64,000 nucleotides of DNA from JAOUJD01 sp963726405 (GCA_963726405.1 CAVSCF010000001.1:434001-498000), one strand, 5' to 3'. Shown: positions 45,735 through 54,765, numbered from the stretch's first letter. Notes: a model not told the origin generated them from the letters alone. Numbers and translations: made by a program.

Positions 45735-46496
45735 GTGGCGCAACGACGCAAGAAACCCAGTGGTGTCACGCTGTCCGAGGAGGACGGCATGCGTTATCTG
45801 CATTTCGGCACCGAGTGGATCCAGGGCGGCATGCGCATCGCCCGTCCGTACGCGCTCGAACTTGCCTACCAGCAGCAGATGATGGCGCCCGGACTGTTCC
45901 TGCCCGAACCCGGCCGCATCGTGCAACTCGGCCTTGGCGCCGCGGCGCTCACCAAGTTCTGCCATCGAAACGTGCCGAGCGCCGAAGTCGTGGTGATCGA
46001 GCTGAGCGAGGCTGTCATCGAGGCGGCGCGCGGCTGGTTCCTGCTGCCCGACGACGACTTGCGCCTCACGGTGGTGCATGAGGACGCGAAAGACTTCATC
46101 GCCCGTCCGAAGCAGCGCGGCCGCGCAGACTGGCTGCAGGTGGACCTGTACGACGCGCAGGCGCGGGGACCGGTCTATGACGACGTCGAGTTCTACCGCA
46201 TCTGCAGGGCGGCTCTGAACCGGCCCGGTGTGGCGGCGTTCAACTTGTTCGGGCGCCGTTTCGATCCGAGCTTCGAGCGCATCTGCGCCGCGTTCGATGA
46301 CCGCGCGCTCGCTCTGCCCGAGGTCGACGAAGGCAACCGCATCGTGCTGGCGTTCGCCGGCCCGCCGCTCGCCGTGTCGCTTGCCGCATTGCTCGAGCGT
46401 GCTTCGGAACTCGAGGCGCGCTGGCGCCTCCCGGCACGGCAATGGGTGTCCGGCCTGCGCACGGCCAACGGACTGACAGACCGCCTTTCGGTTTGA
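45735..46496 (+). CDS. Spermidine-synthase-like methyltransferase-fold protein
   Basis: The protein is about 253 residues. A Rossmann fold of the polyamine aminopropyltransferase type is indicated by IVQLGLGAAALTKF (glycine loop), VVVIELSEAVIEAARGWF (acidic end of strand 2) and LTVVHEDAKDFIA. The spermidine-synthase catalytic aspartate motif is replaced by QVDLYDAQARGPVY, so true polyamine synthesis is doubtful. The start is taken as GTG; a TTG 45 bases upstream is possible and would overlap DUF1631-A. It sits between the two DUF1631 genes, probably in one operon with copy A. Confidence 0.8.
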   Translation: MAQRRKKPSGVTLSEEDGMRYLHFGTEWIQGGMRIARPYALELAYQQQMMAPGLFLPEPGRIVQLGLGAAALTKFCHRNVPSAEVVVIELSEAVIEAARGWFLLPDDDLRLTVVHEDAKDFIARPKQRGRADWLQVDLYDAQARGPVYDDVEFYRICRAALNRPGVAAFNLFGRRFDPSFERICAAFDDRALALPEVDEGNRIVLAFAGPPLAVSLAALLERASELEARWRLPARQWVSGLRTANGLTDRLSV

Positions 46497-46546
46497 AATG
46501 ACGGCAATGCCTGCAATTTGGGAGGTTGGTACCCCCGCAAAGTCGC

Positions 46547-46574
46547 TTGACACCCGACACCACGTCGATAGAGT
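46547..46574 (+). promoter_or_regulatory. Sigma-70 promoter of DUF1631-B / ATPase pair
   Basis: A consensus -35 TTGACA (46547) and a -10 TAGAGT (46569) are spaced 16 bases apart and lie about 50 bases before the DUF1631-B start. The pair therefore has its own promoter rather than relying only on readthrough. Confidence 0.65.
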
Positions 46575-46621
46575 CGGACGACTATAGTTCGGCAAGGATC
46601 ACGGCCGCGCGGCCACACGCA

Positions 46622-49042
46622 ATGGAGTTCCCGCCCACCTCAGAAGCGAACCGCACCGGCGGCGAGATCCCGCATGTGAGCGCATCGCAGGCGTCGGCAC
46701 TGCTCCGCTCCGGGATGGCGATTTCGTCCGAACTCATCGGCGCGTCGTTTCCCGATATCACCAAGGTGCTGCTCGAGGAACTCTCGGGCAAGTGGGACTT
46801 CGACGTCGGCTCGCCACTGGTCCAGCGGCACCTGGCGGCGAAGGGTTCCGACCTGCTCAATGCCTTCATGGACCGGCTGCGCGAGGCGCAGGACCAGTAC
46901 CTCCATGAACTGACGCTCGGACGCACGCAGGGGCCGGCGCCCGCGCTGGACGCCGAGACGCTGTCCCTGGTCGATTCGATCTCGGTGGAGAGCACGACGG
47001 TCGTCGATCGTCACGCGAGCAAGGTCGCCGGTTACGCCGACCACCCGCTGCGCGACCTCAATCTCGTGGTCGGCTTCCTGCTCGGGCGCGGTTCGATCCG
47101 CATGTCCGAAAACCCGCTGGGCCCCTCGGCCTACGTGCGCGCCCTGCTGCGCGCCGCGGAGGAAACCGAACTGCACAAGGAGGCGTGGGAATACTTCCTC
47201 ACGCTCTTCGAGAAGCCGCTCGGCGAGGAACTCGCTCGGATCGTGCGGCAGCTGCTCGATCATTTCGCGCGGCATGGCGTGGACGCAAAGGCCATTCGCC
47301 GCACGATGGCTGCGCCCAGGGGCTCCGGCACGGGTTTTCCGGGGACGGTTCCGGGCGGACTGACGTCGCCCGCAGGCTGGACCACGGGCAGTGGGGCGGG
47401 AACGCCGGGAACCTTGCCAGGAGGTGTGCCGGGCGGCGGGATGCAGGCAGGGGGCGGCGCTCAGGGGGCGACAGGGCAGCCAGCGGCTCCGATGGGTCCC
47501 GACGAGCCGGCGATGTTGCTTGGCGGCCTGCTGACCCGCTTGCAGGCGAATGCACGCGGATCGCGCTTGCCATCGCTGCCGGCGGTCGGCTCTGCGCCAC
47601 AGCAGTTGCTGCAGTCGGTCGGGGAGTTCCAGCACCACGACCTGCTGGGGCTGGGACCTGCCGGCGATTTCTCGGCGATGCCCGTTGCGGAGTCGGTCAG
47701 CGCGCTGCGCGCGGAACTGATCTCGAAGTCGACACGGACGGTCGACAAGCTGACGATCGAACTCGTCGGCATGCTGTTCGACCACGTCATGCAGGACAAG
47801 CAGGTTCCCGCAGAGATCAAGGCGCGCATCTCGCGGCTTCAGTTCCCGGTGCTGAAGGCGGCGCTGATGGACGCGGCGTTCTTCGCTTCGAGCGCGCACC
47901 CGGCACGCAAGCTCATCGACCGCATTGCCGGCACGTCGGCGGGTTGGGAACCCTACGGGGACGACAACCAGCGCTACCTGAAGGAAGTCGACCGCGTCGT
48001 CACCGACATCCTGAAGAACTTCGAGACCGACATCACGGTGTTCGAACGCCTGTACGGCGAGTTCGACAAGTTCGTATCGGACATCCAGCCGGAGGACAGC
48101 GACCCGGTGTCGCGTGCGAAGAAGGCGCTGGAGGCGGCGGAGAAGCACGAGATCCTGACGATCAACACGACCATCCAGGTGCGGCGCGCGTTCGAGCGCG
48201 TCGACCTCGAGCCGTACATCAAGGAGTTCCTCCTCGGCGCGTGGGTCAAGGTACTGGTCGCCGCCACCGTGCGAAACGAGTCGCAGCCGGGCTTCGCGAA
48301 GGCGTTCCGCGAGGTGATCCACGAACTGGTGTGGTCGGTGCAGCCGAAAGCCAGCAACGAGGACCGCAGCAAGCTGGTGAAGCTGATCCCGAACATGGTG
48401 CGCGTGCTGCGCGACGGGCTGGGCCTGATCAACGTGCCGGAGCGCGACCGCGACGAGTTCTTCAGGCAGCTGATGGAATCGCACGCGATGGCGGTGAAGC
48501 CGGTGGACCAGGCCACCTACATCAAGTCGAGCCTGCTCACGTCCGAACTGCGCGCGAAGATCGACGGCATGCAGCTCTCCGGCATCTTCCCGGTCACCAC
48601 TGTTCCCGGCGGCATCCGCGTTTCCACAGGGCTGATCATGCGCCACGCGCAGGAGCAGAAGGCCGACATCATCATGCCCGACGCCATCACCGACGCGGCG
48701 AAGCTCGATCCGGTGGAGGACGCGCGCGCCCAGGAAGAGATCGGCCGCTGGCAGCGCGGCAACTGGTTCAAGCTCTGGAACGGCTTGGACTTCAATCGCG
48801 TCAAGCTGCGCTGGATGAGTCCGCTGCGCACGCTGTTCCTGTTCGCCGGCGAGCACGACCAGAAGGCGCACGTCCTGTCGGCGGAGATCCTGAAGGCGTA
48901 TCTCGCCCGCAAGTACATCGAGCCGCTCGAGAGCGTGCCGCTGACGAAGCGCGCGGTCGACGCCGTCGTGGCCGACTTCGAGGGCGCACCGGAGCGCGCA
49001 AAGGCACTCGCGAACCGGTACGCGGCCTCGCAGCCGGCGTGA
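46622..49042 (+). CDS. DUF1631 family protein (copy B) with Gly/Pro-rich linker
   Basis: This 806-residue paralogue of copy A shares the core VDKLTIELVGMLFDHVMQDK, SRLQFPVLKAAL, HPARKLIDRIAGTSAGW, LVWSVQPKA and the C-terminal WQRGNWFKLWNGL with LRWMSPLRTLFLF. By eye nearly half the residues of the 270-residue core are identical. The two differ in the middle: copy B has a linker of about 65 residues rich in Gly, Pro, Thr and Ala (DNA 47320-47510). It lacks classic PilZ motifs. It has its own TTGACA promoter, and the ATPase gene follows after 7 bases. Function is unknown; the pairing suggests a complex with the ATPase. Confidence 0.88.
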   Translation: MEFPPTSEANRTGGEIPHVSASQASALLRSGMAISSELIGASFPDITKVLLEELSGKWDFDVGSPLVQRHLAAKGSDLLNAFMDRLREAQDQYLHELTLGRTQGPAPALDAETLSLVDSISVESTTVVDRHASKVAGYADHPLRDLNLVVGFLLGRGSIRMSENPLGPSAYVRALLRAAEETELHKEAWEYFLTLFEKPLGEELARIVRQLLDHFARHGVDAKAIRRTMAAPRGSGTGFPGTVPGGLTSPAGWTTGSGAGTPGTLPGGVPGGGMQAGGGAQGATGQPAAPMGPDEPAMLLGGLLTRLQANARGSRLPSLPAVGSAPQQLLQSVGEFQHHDLLGLGPAGDFSAMPVAESVSALRAELISKSTRTVDKLTIELVGMLFDHVMQDKQVPAEIKARISRLQFPVLKAALMDAAFFASSAHPARKLIDRIAGTSAGWEPYGDDNQRYLKEVDRVVTDILKNFETDITVFERLYGEFDKFVSDIQPEDSDPVSRAKKALEAAEKHEILTINTTIQVRRAFERVDLEPYIKEFLLGAWVKVLVAATVRNESQPGFAKAFREVIHELVWSVQPKASNEDRSKLVKLIPNMVRVLRDGLGLINVPERDRDEFFRQLMESHAMAVKPVDQATYIKSSLLTSELRAKIDGMQLSGIFPVTTVPGGIRVSTGLIMRHAQEQKADIIMPDAITDAAKLDPVEDARAQEEIGRWQRGNWFKLWNGLDFNRVKLRWMSPLRTLFLFAGEHDQKAHVLSAEILKAYLARKYIEPLESVPLTKRAVDAVVADFEGAPERAKALANRYAASQPA

Positions 49043-49049
49043 TCCCGAC

Positions 49050-50903
49050 ATGAATCCGAAGGATGCTGTCGGCGCCGTGAAGACCGCGGGGGCCGATTCA
49101 CATCGGACGCGCTCGCACTCGCACTCGCACTCGATCCCGGTTCCGGTTCCGAGCGGCCGCGTGACCAGCGGATACGTCGTCAAGCAGCTCGTCACCGACG
49201 GCATGCTCTCGGCGAGCGACGCCGAGCGCTTCAAGCAGTCGGGCGGACGCGAGCGCGCCGGTCATCCGCTCGCGGTGCTGGCGGAGATGAACTACCGCTC
49301 CCCCAACGCCGATCGCCAGTTGCTCGACCTCGAAACCCTGACCCAGTGGCTGGCGACGAAGGCGAGCCTGCCGTACTTCCATATCGACCCGCTCCGCGTC
49401 GACTTCACGCGCGTCGTCGACGTCATGTCGTCGTCGTATGCCAGCACCTATTCGATCCTGCCGGTCGCCATGACTGCCGGCGAGGTGACGATCGCGACCA
49501 GCGAGCCCTTCCAGACCGGCTGGGAACGCGAGATCGAGCAGATCACGAAGAAGAGCGTGAAGCGGGTCGTCGCGAACCCGATCGACGTCGCCCGCTACAC
49601 CACGGAGTTCTACAAGCTCGCGCAGCAGGTCAAGGGCGCGGCAAAGACCGGCAGCACCCCGCTGGTGTCGAGCTTCGAGCAGCTTGTCGAGCTCGGCGGC
49701 AAGGTCGAGGCGAACGACGCGCACGTCATCCACATCGTCGACTGGCTGCTGCAGTACGCCTTCGACCAGCGCGCCAGCGACATCCACCTCGAGCCGCGAC
49801 GCGAGTCCGGCATCGCCCGCTTCCGCATCGACGGCGTGCTGCACCAGGTCTACCAGGTGCCGGCCGGCGTGATGGGCGCGATGACCAGCCGCATCAAGCT
49901 GCTCGGGCGCATGGACGTGGTCGAGAAGCGGCGGCCGCAGGACGGTCGCATCAAGACCAAGGTCACGAGCGGGCCGAATGCCGGCCGCGAGATCGAGATC
50001 CGCCTGTCGACCCTGCCGACCGCTTTCGGCGAGAAGCTGGTGATGCGGATCTTCGATCCGGAGGTCGTGGTCCGCAGCTATGCGGAGCTCGGCTTCTCCA
50101 ACGACGAGGCGAAGATCTGGGAAGACCTGATCCATCGCCCGTCCGGCATCGTCCTGGTGACCGGCCCGACCGGCTCCGGCAAGACGACGACCCTGTACTC
50201 GACACTCAAGCAACTTGCGACGGATGAAGTGAACGTCAGCACGGTCGAGGACCCGATCGAGATGGTCGATCCGGCGCTGAACCAGATGCAGGTGCACCAC
50301 GGCATCGACCTCGGCTTCGCCGACGGCCTGCGCGCACTGATGCGGCAGGATCCGGACATCATCATGGTGGGCGAGATCCGCGACAAGGAAACGGCGGACA
50401 TGGCGGTCCAGGCGGCCCTCACGGGCCACCTCGTGTTCTCGACGCTGCACACCAACGACGCCGCGGCCTCGGTGGCGCGCCTGCTCGAACTCGGCATCCC
50501 GAACTACCTCGTCAATGCAACGCTCATCGGGATCCTGGCGCAGCGCCTCGTCCGCACCCTGTGCCCGCACTGCAAGGCGGTGGCCGAGCCCGTGGACCCC
50601 GCGCTGTGGAAGGAACTGGTGGCGCCGTGGCGCTCCAATGTGCCGGAGAAGGTCTACAAGCCGGTCGGTTGCCTCGAATGCCGGCGCACCGGCTACATGG
50701 GCCGCTCGGGCCTGATCGAGTTGCTGGTGATGTCGGACGCGATGCGCTCGCTGATCGCGCGGGGCGCGGACCTGACGGAACTGCGCGGCCAGGCCGCCCG
50801 CGACGGCCTGCGTTCACTGCGGGTTTCCGGAGCGGAGAAGATCGCCAAGGGCCTCACGACGGTCGACGAAGTGCTGAAGGCGGCACCACCCTTCGTCAGT
50901 TGA
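49050..50903 (+). CDS. GspE/PilB-type secretion or pilus assembly ATPase
   Basis: The 617-residue ATPase starts with a short Ser/His-rich stretch (RSHSHSHSIPVPVP). An MshEN-type N-terminal domain (about 40-150) follows, of the type that binds c-di-GMP in other proteins. The core shows ASDIHLEPR, Walker A GPTGSGKTTT (372-381), Asp box STVEDPIE, Walker B region DPDIIMVGEIRD and HTNDAAAS. A zinc knuckle CPHC with CLEC near 505-550 is typical of GspE. No pilin, pre-pilin peptidase, GspF or GspD gene is nearby, so it is an orphan. It follows DUF1631-B by 7 bases. Confidence 0.93.
   Translation: MNPKDAVGAVKTAGADSHRTRSHSHSHSIPVPVPSGRVTSGYVVKQLVTDGMLSASDAERFKQSGGRERAGHPLAVLAEMNYRSPNADRQLLDLETLTQWLATKASLPYFHIDPLRVDFTRVVDVMSSSYASTYSILPVAMTAGEVTIATSEPFQTGWEREIEQITKKSVKRVVANPIDVARYTTEFYKLAQQVKGAAKTGSTPLVSSFEQLVELGGKVEANDAHVIHIVDWLLQYAFDQRASDIHLEPRRESGIARFRIDGVLHQVYQVPAGVMGAMTSRIKLLGRMDVVEKRRPQDGRIKTKVTSGPNAGREIEIRLSTLPTAFGEKLVMRIFDPEVVVRSYAELGFSNDEAKIWEDLIHRPSGIVLVTGPTGSGKTTTLYSTLKQLATDEVNVSTVEDPIEMVDPALNQMQVHHGIDLGFADGLRALMRQDPDIIMVGEIRDKETADMAVQAALTGHLVFSTLHTNDAAASVARLLELGIPNYLVNATLIGILAQRLVRTLCPHCKAVAEPVDPALWKELVAPWRSNVPEKVYKPVGCLECRRTGYMGRSGLIELLVMSDAMRSLIARGADLTELRGQAARDGLRSLRVSGAEKIAKGLTTVDEVLKAAPPFVS
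49113..49148 (+). repeat. Hexamer repeats (TCGCAC)x3 and (CCGGTT)x2
   Basis: These in-frame hexamer repeats at the 5' end of the ATPase gene encode SHSHSH and PVPV. Copy number could vary by slippage without breaking the frame. Confidence 0.75.
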
Positions 50904-50967
50904 CGACACCTGCAGTGCCGCAGCACAGTGGCTGCCCGGCCCAGGGGTGACACGGACCGCTCGACTC

Positions 50968-51540
50968 ATGGCAACCCAGTACTACACGGCTTCGAGCCTC
51001 GATGGATTCATCGCGACGGCGGACGACTCGCTCGACTGGCTGTTCCAGCTGGGCGACGTGAACGACACCGGCTACCCGGACTTCATAAGGGAAGTGGGTG
51101 CGCTGGCGATGGGCTCGGCCACCTACGAGTGGATGCTGCGCCACGTGATCAAGCCCGGCAGCGAGTCACCCGGAACGTGGCCGTACCGGCTGCCTTGCTG
51201 GGTGTTCTCCCATCGAGAGCTTCCGGCGATCGATTCGGCGGACCTCCGCTTCGTGCGCGGCGACGTTCGTCCCGTTCACGAGGCCATGCGCGCCGCGGCG
51301 GGAATGCAGAACATCTGGCTCGTGGGCGGAGGCGACCTGGTCGGCCAGTTCCACGACGCCGGTCTCCTCGATGAAATCATCGTGCAGGTCGGCTCCGTGA
51401 CACTCGGCGCCGGCAAGCCGCTGCTCCCCCGATCGATTGCCTTCCCCCCGCTGCGTCTGGTGTCGGCGCGCGCGATCGGGCCGGGCTTTGCGGAACTGCG
51501 CTACGAGGTGCCCGCAGGAGCGCGGTCCCGGTCCCGCTGA
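50968..51540 (+). CDS. Dihydrofolate reductase / RibD C-terminal-like reductase
   Basis: The 190-residue single-domain protein of the RibD_C family has the N-terminal YYTASSLDGFIATADDSLDW and the NADPH-binding IWLVGGGDLVGQFHDAGLLDE. Members reduce pteridine or similar compounds, but this branch (YyaP/YwjB-like) is uncharacterised. A GTG 21 bases upstream is an alternative start; the ATG begins the conserved strand. It converges with the VWA gene across a 33-base gap. Confidence 0.9.
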   Translation: MATQYYTASSLDGFIATADDSLDWLFQLGDVNDTGYPDFIREVGALAMGSATYEWMLRHVIKPGSESPGTWPYRLPCWVFSHRELPAIDSADLRFVRGDVRPVHEAMRAAAGMQNIWLVGGGDLVGQFHDAGLLDEIIVQVGSVTLGAGKPLLPRSIAFPPLRLVSARAIGPGFAELRYEVPAGARSRSR

Positions 51541-51573
51541 GCGGAGCGCGAGCCGGGTCTGTGTGCGGGTCGG

Positions 51574-52746
51574 CTACTTCGTCAGCTGCCGCATCGCGCG
51601 CGTCAGCCCCTCGATCGTCATCGGGAACATCTTGCCGCCGGCCAGCTGGCGGATGACCGACACCGACTGCCGGTACTGCCACAGGCCTTCGGGCTCCGGG
51701 TTGAGCCAGACCGACTTCGGGAAGGTGTTGAAGAAGCGCTGCAGCCACACGGCACCGGCTTCCTCGTTGTTGTACTCGACCGAGCCACCCGGCTGCAGCA
51801 CCTCATACGGGCTCATCGTCGCGTCGCCGACGAAAATGAGCTTCCAGTCGTGCGGGTACTTGCGGATCACGTCCCAGGTGGCGAACCGTTCCGTATAGCG
51901 GCGGCGGTTGTTGCGCCACAGGAACTCGTAGACGCAGTTGTGGAAGTAGTAGAACTCGAGGTGCTTGAACTCGCCCTTCGCGGCCGAGAACAGCTCCTCC
52001 GTGCGCTTGATGTGCTCGTCCATCGTGCCGCCGACGTCGAGCAGCATCAGCACCTTCACGGTGTTGTGCCGTTCGGGCACCAGTTTCAGGTCGAGCCAGC
52101 CGGCGTTCTTCGCGGTGGACTCGATGGTGTCGTGGAGGTCGAGCTCGAGTTCGGCGCCCTCGCGTGCGAAGCGCCGCAGCCGGCGCAGGGCGACCTTGAT
52201 GTTGCGGGTGCCGAGTTCGACGGTGTCGTCGTAGTCGCGGTAGCCGCGCATCTCCCACACCTTCACCGCCGACTTGCCGCCCTTGCTCGGACCACCGACG
52301 CGGATGCCTTCGGGATGCGCGCCGCCGTGCCCGAAGGGCGACGTCCCACCGGAGCCGATCCAGCGATTGCCACCGTGGTGCGCGCCGTCCTGCTCCTCGA
52401 GCCGCTTCCTGAACTCCTCCATCAGCTTGTCCCAGCCGAGCTTCTCGAGCTTCGCGATTTCCTCGGGGGTGAAGGCGCGCTCCAGCACCTGCTTGAACCA
52501 CTCGTCGGGAATTTCCTTCGCGAGGTCCAGGTGCGTGGTGACGCCGCGGAAGTACTCGCCGAAGGCCCGGTCGAACTTGTCGAACTGCGTCTCGTCCTTG
52601 ATCAGCGTGGCACGCGACAGGTAGTAGAACTCGTCGATCGACGGCCCGATCACGTCGCGCCGGATCGCCTCGAGCAGGGTCAGCAGCTCGTTGATCGAGA
52701 CTTTCAGCTTCGCCGCGCGCAGGTGGAAGAAGAAGTCGATCAGCAT
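51574..52746 (-). CDS. VWA domain protein, CoxE/YeiP-like
   Basis: This 390-residue protein of the CoxE-like group begins LIDFFFHLRAAKLKVSINELLTLLEAI. The C-terminal half holds the von Willebrand A fold, whose metal motif reads DVGGTMDEH instead of DxSxS, as in this subfamily. It usually works with a MoxR AAA ATPase to insert cofactors or remodel complexes. It is third in an operon with MoxR and a GNAT gene, with 4-base gaps. The partner enzyme is not nearby. Confidence 0.9.
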   Translation of the reverse strand: MLIDFFFHLRAAKLKVSINELLTLLEAIRRDVIGPSIDEFYYLSRATLIKDETQFDKFDRAFGEYFRGVTTHLDLAKEIPDEWFKQVLERAFTPEEIAKLEKLGWDKLMEEFRKRLEEQDGAHHGGNRWIGSGGTSPFGHGGAHPEGIRVGGPSKGGKSAVKVWEMRGYRDYDDTVELGTRNIKVALRRLRRFAREGAELELDLHDTIESTAKNAGWLDLKLVPERHNTVKVLMLLDVGGTMDEHIKRTEELFSAAKGEFKHLEFYYFHNCVYEFLWRNNRRRYTERFATWDVIRKYPHDWKLIFVGDATMSPYEVLQPGGSVEYNNEEAGAVWLQRFFNTFPKSVWLNPEPEGLWQYRQSVSVIRQLAGGKMFPMTIEGLTRAMRQLTK

Positions 52747-52750
52747 CGGC

Positions 52751-53344
52751 TCAGCGCTGCCGGCACAGGCGCGACTCGAGGTGCCGCCTGACGTCCGGCC
52801 ACTCGGTCGCGAGGATGCTGTACATCACGGTGTCGCGCACCGTGCCGTCGCGCCGCGGCGCGTGGTGGCGGATCACGCCGTCCTTCTTCGCGCCGAGCGC
52901 CTCGATCGCCTTCTGGGAGGCGAAGTTGAAGTGGTCCGTGCGCAGCCCCACGACCTTGCAGCCGAGCGTGTCGAAAGCATGGCCGAGCAGCAGCAACTTG
53001 CAGGCCGAATTGACGTGGCTCCTCTGCCAGCGCCTCCCGTACCACGTGTAGCCGATCTCCACGCGTTGGGCGGACGGGAGGATGTCGTGATAACGCGTGC
53101 TGCCCGCGAGCAGCCCGGTGGACAGGTCGCGCACCGCCCACGGCAGCATGTGGCCGGCCTCCTGGCCGGCAAGCGCGGCGGAGATGTACGCATGGGCCTG
53201 CGCGGGCTCGGGCACGGAGGTCACCCAGAGCTTCCACAGCTCGCCGTCGCTCGCGGCGCCGACGAGCCCGTCGTGGTGCTCGCGCGTGAGCGGCTCGAGC
53301 CGTACGCCATGGCCCTCGAGGGTGACAGGCGACGGTACCTTCAT
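52751..53344 (-). CDS. GNAT family N-acetyltransferase (RimJ/RimL-like)
   Basis: The 197-residue acetyltransferase shows the N-terminal VRLEPLTREHHDGLV, motif A region VEIGYTWYGRRWQRSHVN and NFASQKAIEALGAKKDGVIR, the RimL-type end of the acetyl-CoA fold. The substrate is unknown (protein N-terminus, amine or antibiotic). It lies between the MoxR and VWA genes with 4-base spacing on both sides, an unusual insertion in that pair. Confidence 0.93.
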   Translation of the reverse strand: MKVPSPVTLEGHGVRLEPLTREHHDGLVGAASDGELWKLWVTSVPEPAQAHAYISAALAGQEAGHMLPWAVRDLSTGLLAGSTRYHDILPSAQRVEIGYTWYGRRWQRSHVNSACKLLLLGHAFDTLGCKVVGLRTDHFNFASQKAIEALGAKKDGVIRHHAPRRDGTVRDTVMYSILATEWPDVRRHLESRLCRQR

Positions 53345-53348
53345 CGCG

Positions 53349-54215
53349 TCAGCGGTTGTTGCGCGCCATGAAGACCAGCCGCTCGAACAGATGCATGTCC
53401 TGCTCGTTCTTCAGCAGCGCGCCTGCGAGCGGCGGCACCGCGAGCTTCTCGTCCTTCGAGCGCAGCACCTCGGGCGGGATCTGCTCCGCGACGAGCAGCT
53501 TCAGCCAGTCGAGCAGTTCCGAGGTCGACGGTTTCTTCTTCAGGCCAGGGAGTTCGCGCACGCCGAAGAACACCGCGAGCGCGTTCTGCAGCAGTTCCTT
53601 GCGCAGCCCGGGGAAGTGAACGTCGACGATCGACTGCATCGTGTCCTTGTCCGGGAATTTGATGTAGTGGAAGAAGCAGCGGCGCAGGAAGGCGTCCGGC
53701 AGTTCCTTCTCGTTGTTGGACGTGATCACGACCAGCGGCCGGTGCCGTGCCTTGATCGTCTGCCGCGTCTCGTAGACGAAGAACTCCATGCGGTCGAGCT
53801 CGCGCAGCAGGTCATTGGGAAACTCGATGTCAGCCTTGTCGATTTCGTCGATCAGCAGCACGGCAGGCTCGGGCGAATCGAAGGTCTGCCACAGCACGCC
53901 CTTGACGATGTAGTTCTCGATCGACTGGACGCGCGCCGAACTTTCCACGTCTGCGAGTTGCGAGTCGCGCAGCCGGGACACCGCGTCGTACTCGTACAGG
54001 CCCTGTTGCGCCTTGGTCGTCGACTTCACGTGCCACGCCAGCAAGGGCATGTCCAGCGCGGTTGCGACTTCCTCCGCGAGCATCGTCTTCCCGGTGCCCG
54101 GCTCACCCTTGATCAGCAGCGGGCGCTGCAGCGTCAGCGCGGCGTTGACGGCGAGTTTGAGGTCGTCGGTGGCGACGTAAGTGCTGGATCCTTCGAAGCG
54201 CGGCATCGGGGGCAT
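53349..54215 (-). CDS. MoxR family AAA+ ATPase
   Basis: The 288-residue AAA+ chaperone has Walker A GEPGTGKT, Walker B VLLIDEIDKAD, sensor 1 VITSNNEKELPDAFLRRC and an arginine finger in that segment. MoxR proteins cooperate with VWA proteins to mature enzymes. It is first in the operon MoxR-GNAT-VWA. It is divergent from the cytochrome genes. Confidence 0.95.
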   Translation of the reverse strand: MPPMPRFEGSSTYVATDDLKLAVNAALTLQRPLLIKGEPGTGKTMLAEEVATALDMPLLAWHVKSTTKAQQGLYEYDAVSRLRDSQLADVESSARVQSIENYIVKGVLWQTFDSPEPAVLLIDEIDKADIEFPNDLLRELDRMEFFVYETRQTIKARHRPLVVITSNNEKELPDAFLRRCFFHYIKFPDKDTMQSIVDVHFPGLRKELLQNALAVFFGVRELPGLKKKPSTSELLDWLKLLVAEQIPPEVLRSKDEKLAVPPLAGALLKNEQDMHLFERLVFMARNNR

Positions 54216-54402
54216 TCAGGACGGTCGGGAAGGGGCGGCAGAGGCCGGTCGAGTATACGCACGGGGTCGGGCGCGGTCCCTGGGCCGGCCCGTGGGGCAC
54301 CGCCTCCGCTACAATCGCGCGCTGTTTTACGGGGGCGGGGCGCCAGGCCGCGCGGCAGTGACCACAACCACGAGACGTAGTACTCCAACACGGATCATCC
54401 GG

Positions 54403-54750
54403 ATGAAACTTTCCCGAATGCTGCTGCTTGCCGCGGCCGCGACGATGTCGCTGTCGGCGGTGGCGCAAGACAAGAATGCCGGCGGCAAGACCGGCGCGCC
54501 GAACGTGCCGGCCGAGGCGCCGGTGTCGATGTGCATCGGCTGCCACGCGATCCCCGGTTACCAGGCATCGTTCCCGCAGGTGTACCGGGTGCCGAAGATC
54601 GGCGGGCAGTCGCAGCAGTACATCGAGGCCGCCCTGAAAGCGTATCGCCAGGGTGACCGCAATCACCCGACGATGATCGGGGTGGCCAAGGGCCTCACTG
54701 ACGAGCAGATCGCGTCCGTGGCGGCGTACTACGCCCAGCGCGGCCGTTAA
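54403..54750 (+). CDS. Class I cytochrome c, short
   Basis: The 115-residue exported protein has a signal peptide of about 22 residues ending near AVAQ. One heme motif CIGCH is followed by IGGQSQQYIEAALKAYRQGDR and a probable axial Met in NHPTMIGV. It is cytochrome c4/c553-like and half the size of a diheme c4. TACAAT at 54310 is a likely -10. A second cytochrome follows after 15 bases; the pair may carry electrons together to an oxidase. Confidence 0.93.
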   Translation: MKLSRMLLLAAAATMSLSAVAQDKNAGGKTGAPNVPAEAPVSMCIGCHAIPGYQASFPQVYRVPKIGGQSQQYIEAALKAYRQGDRNHPTMIGVAKGLTDEQIASVAAYYAQRGR

Positions 54751-54765
54751 CCGGAGAGCGAAACG

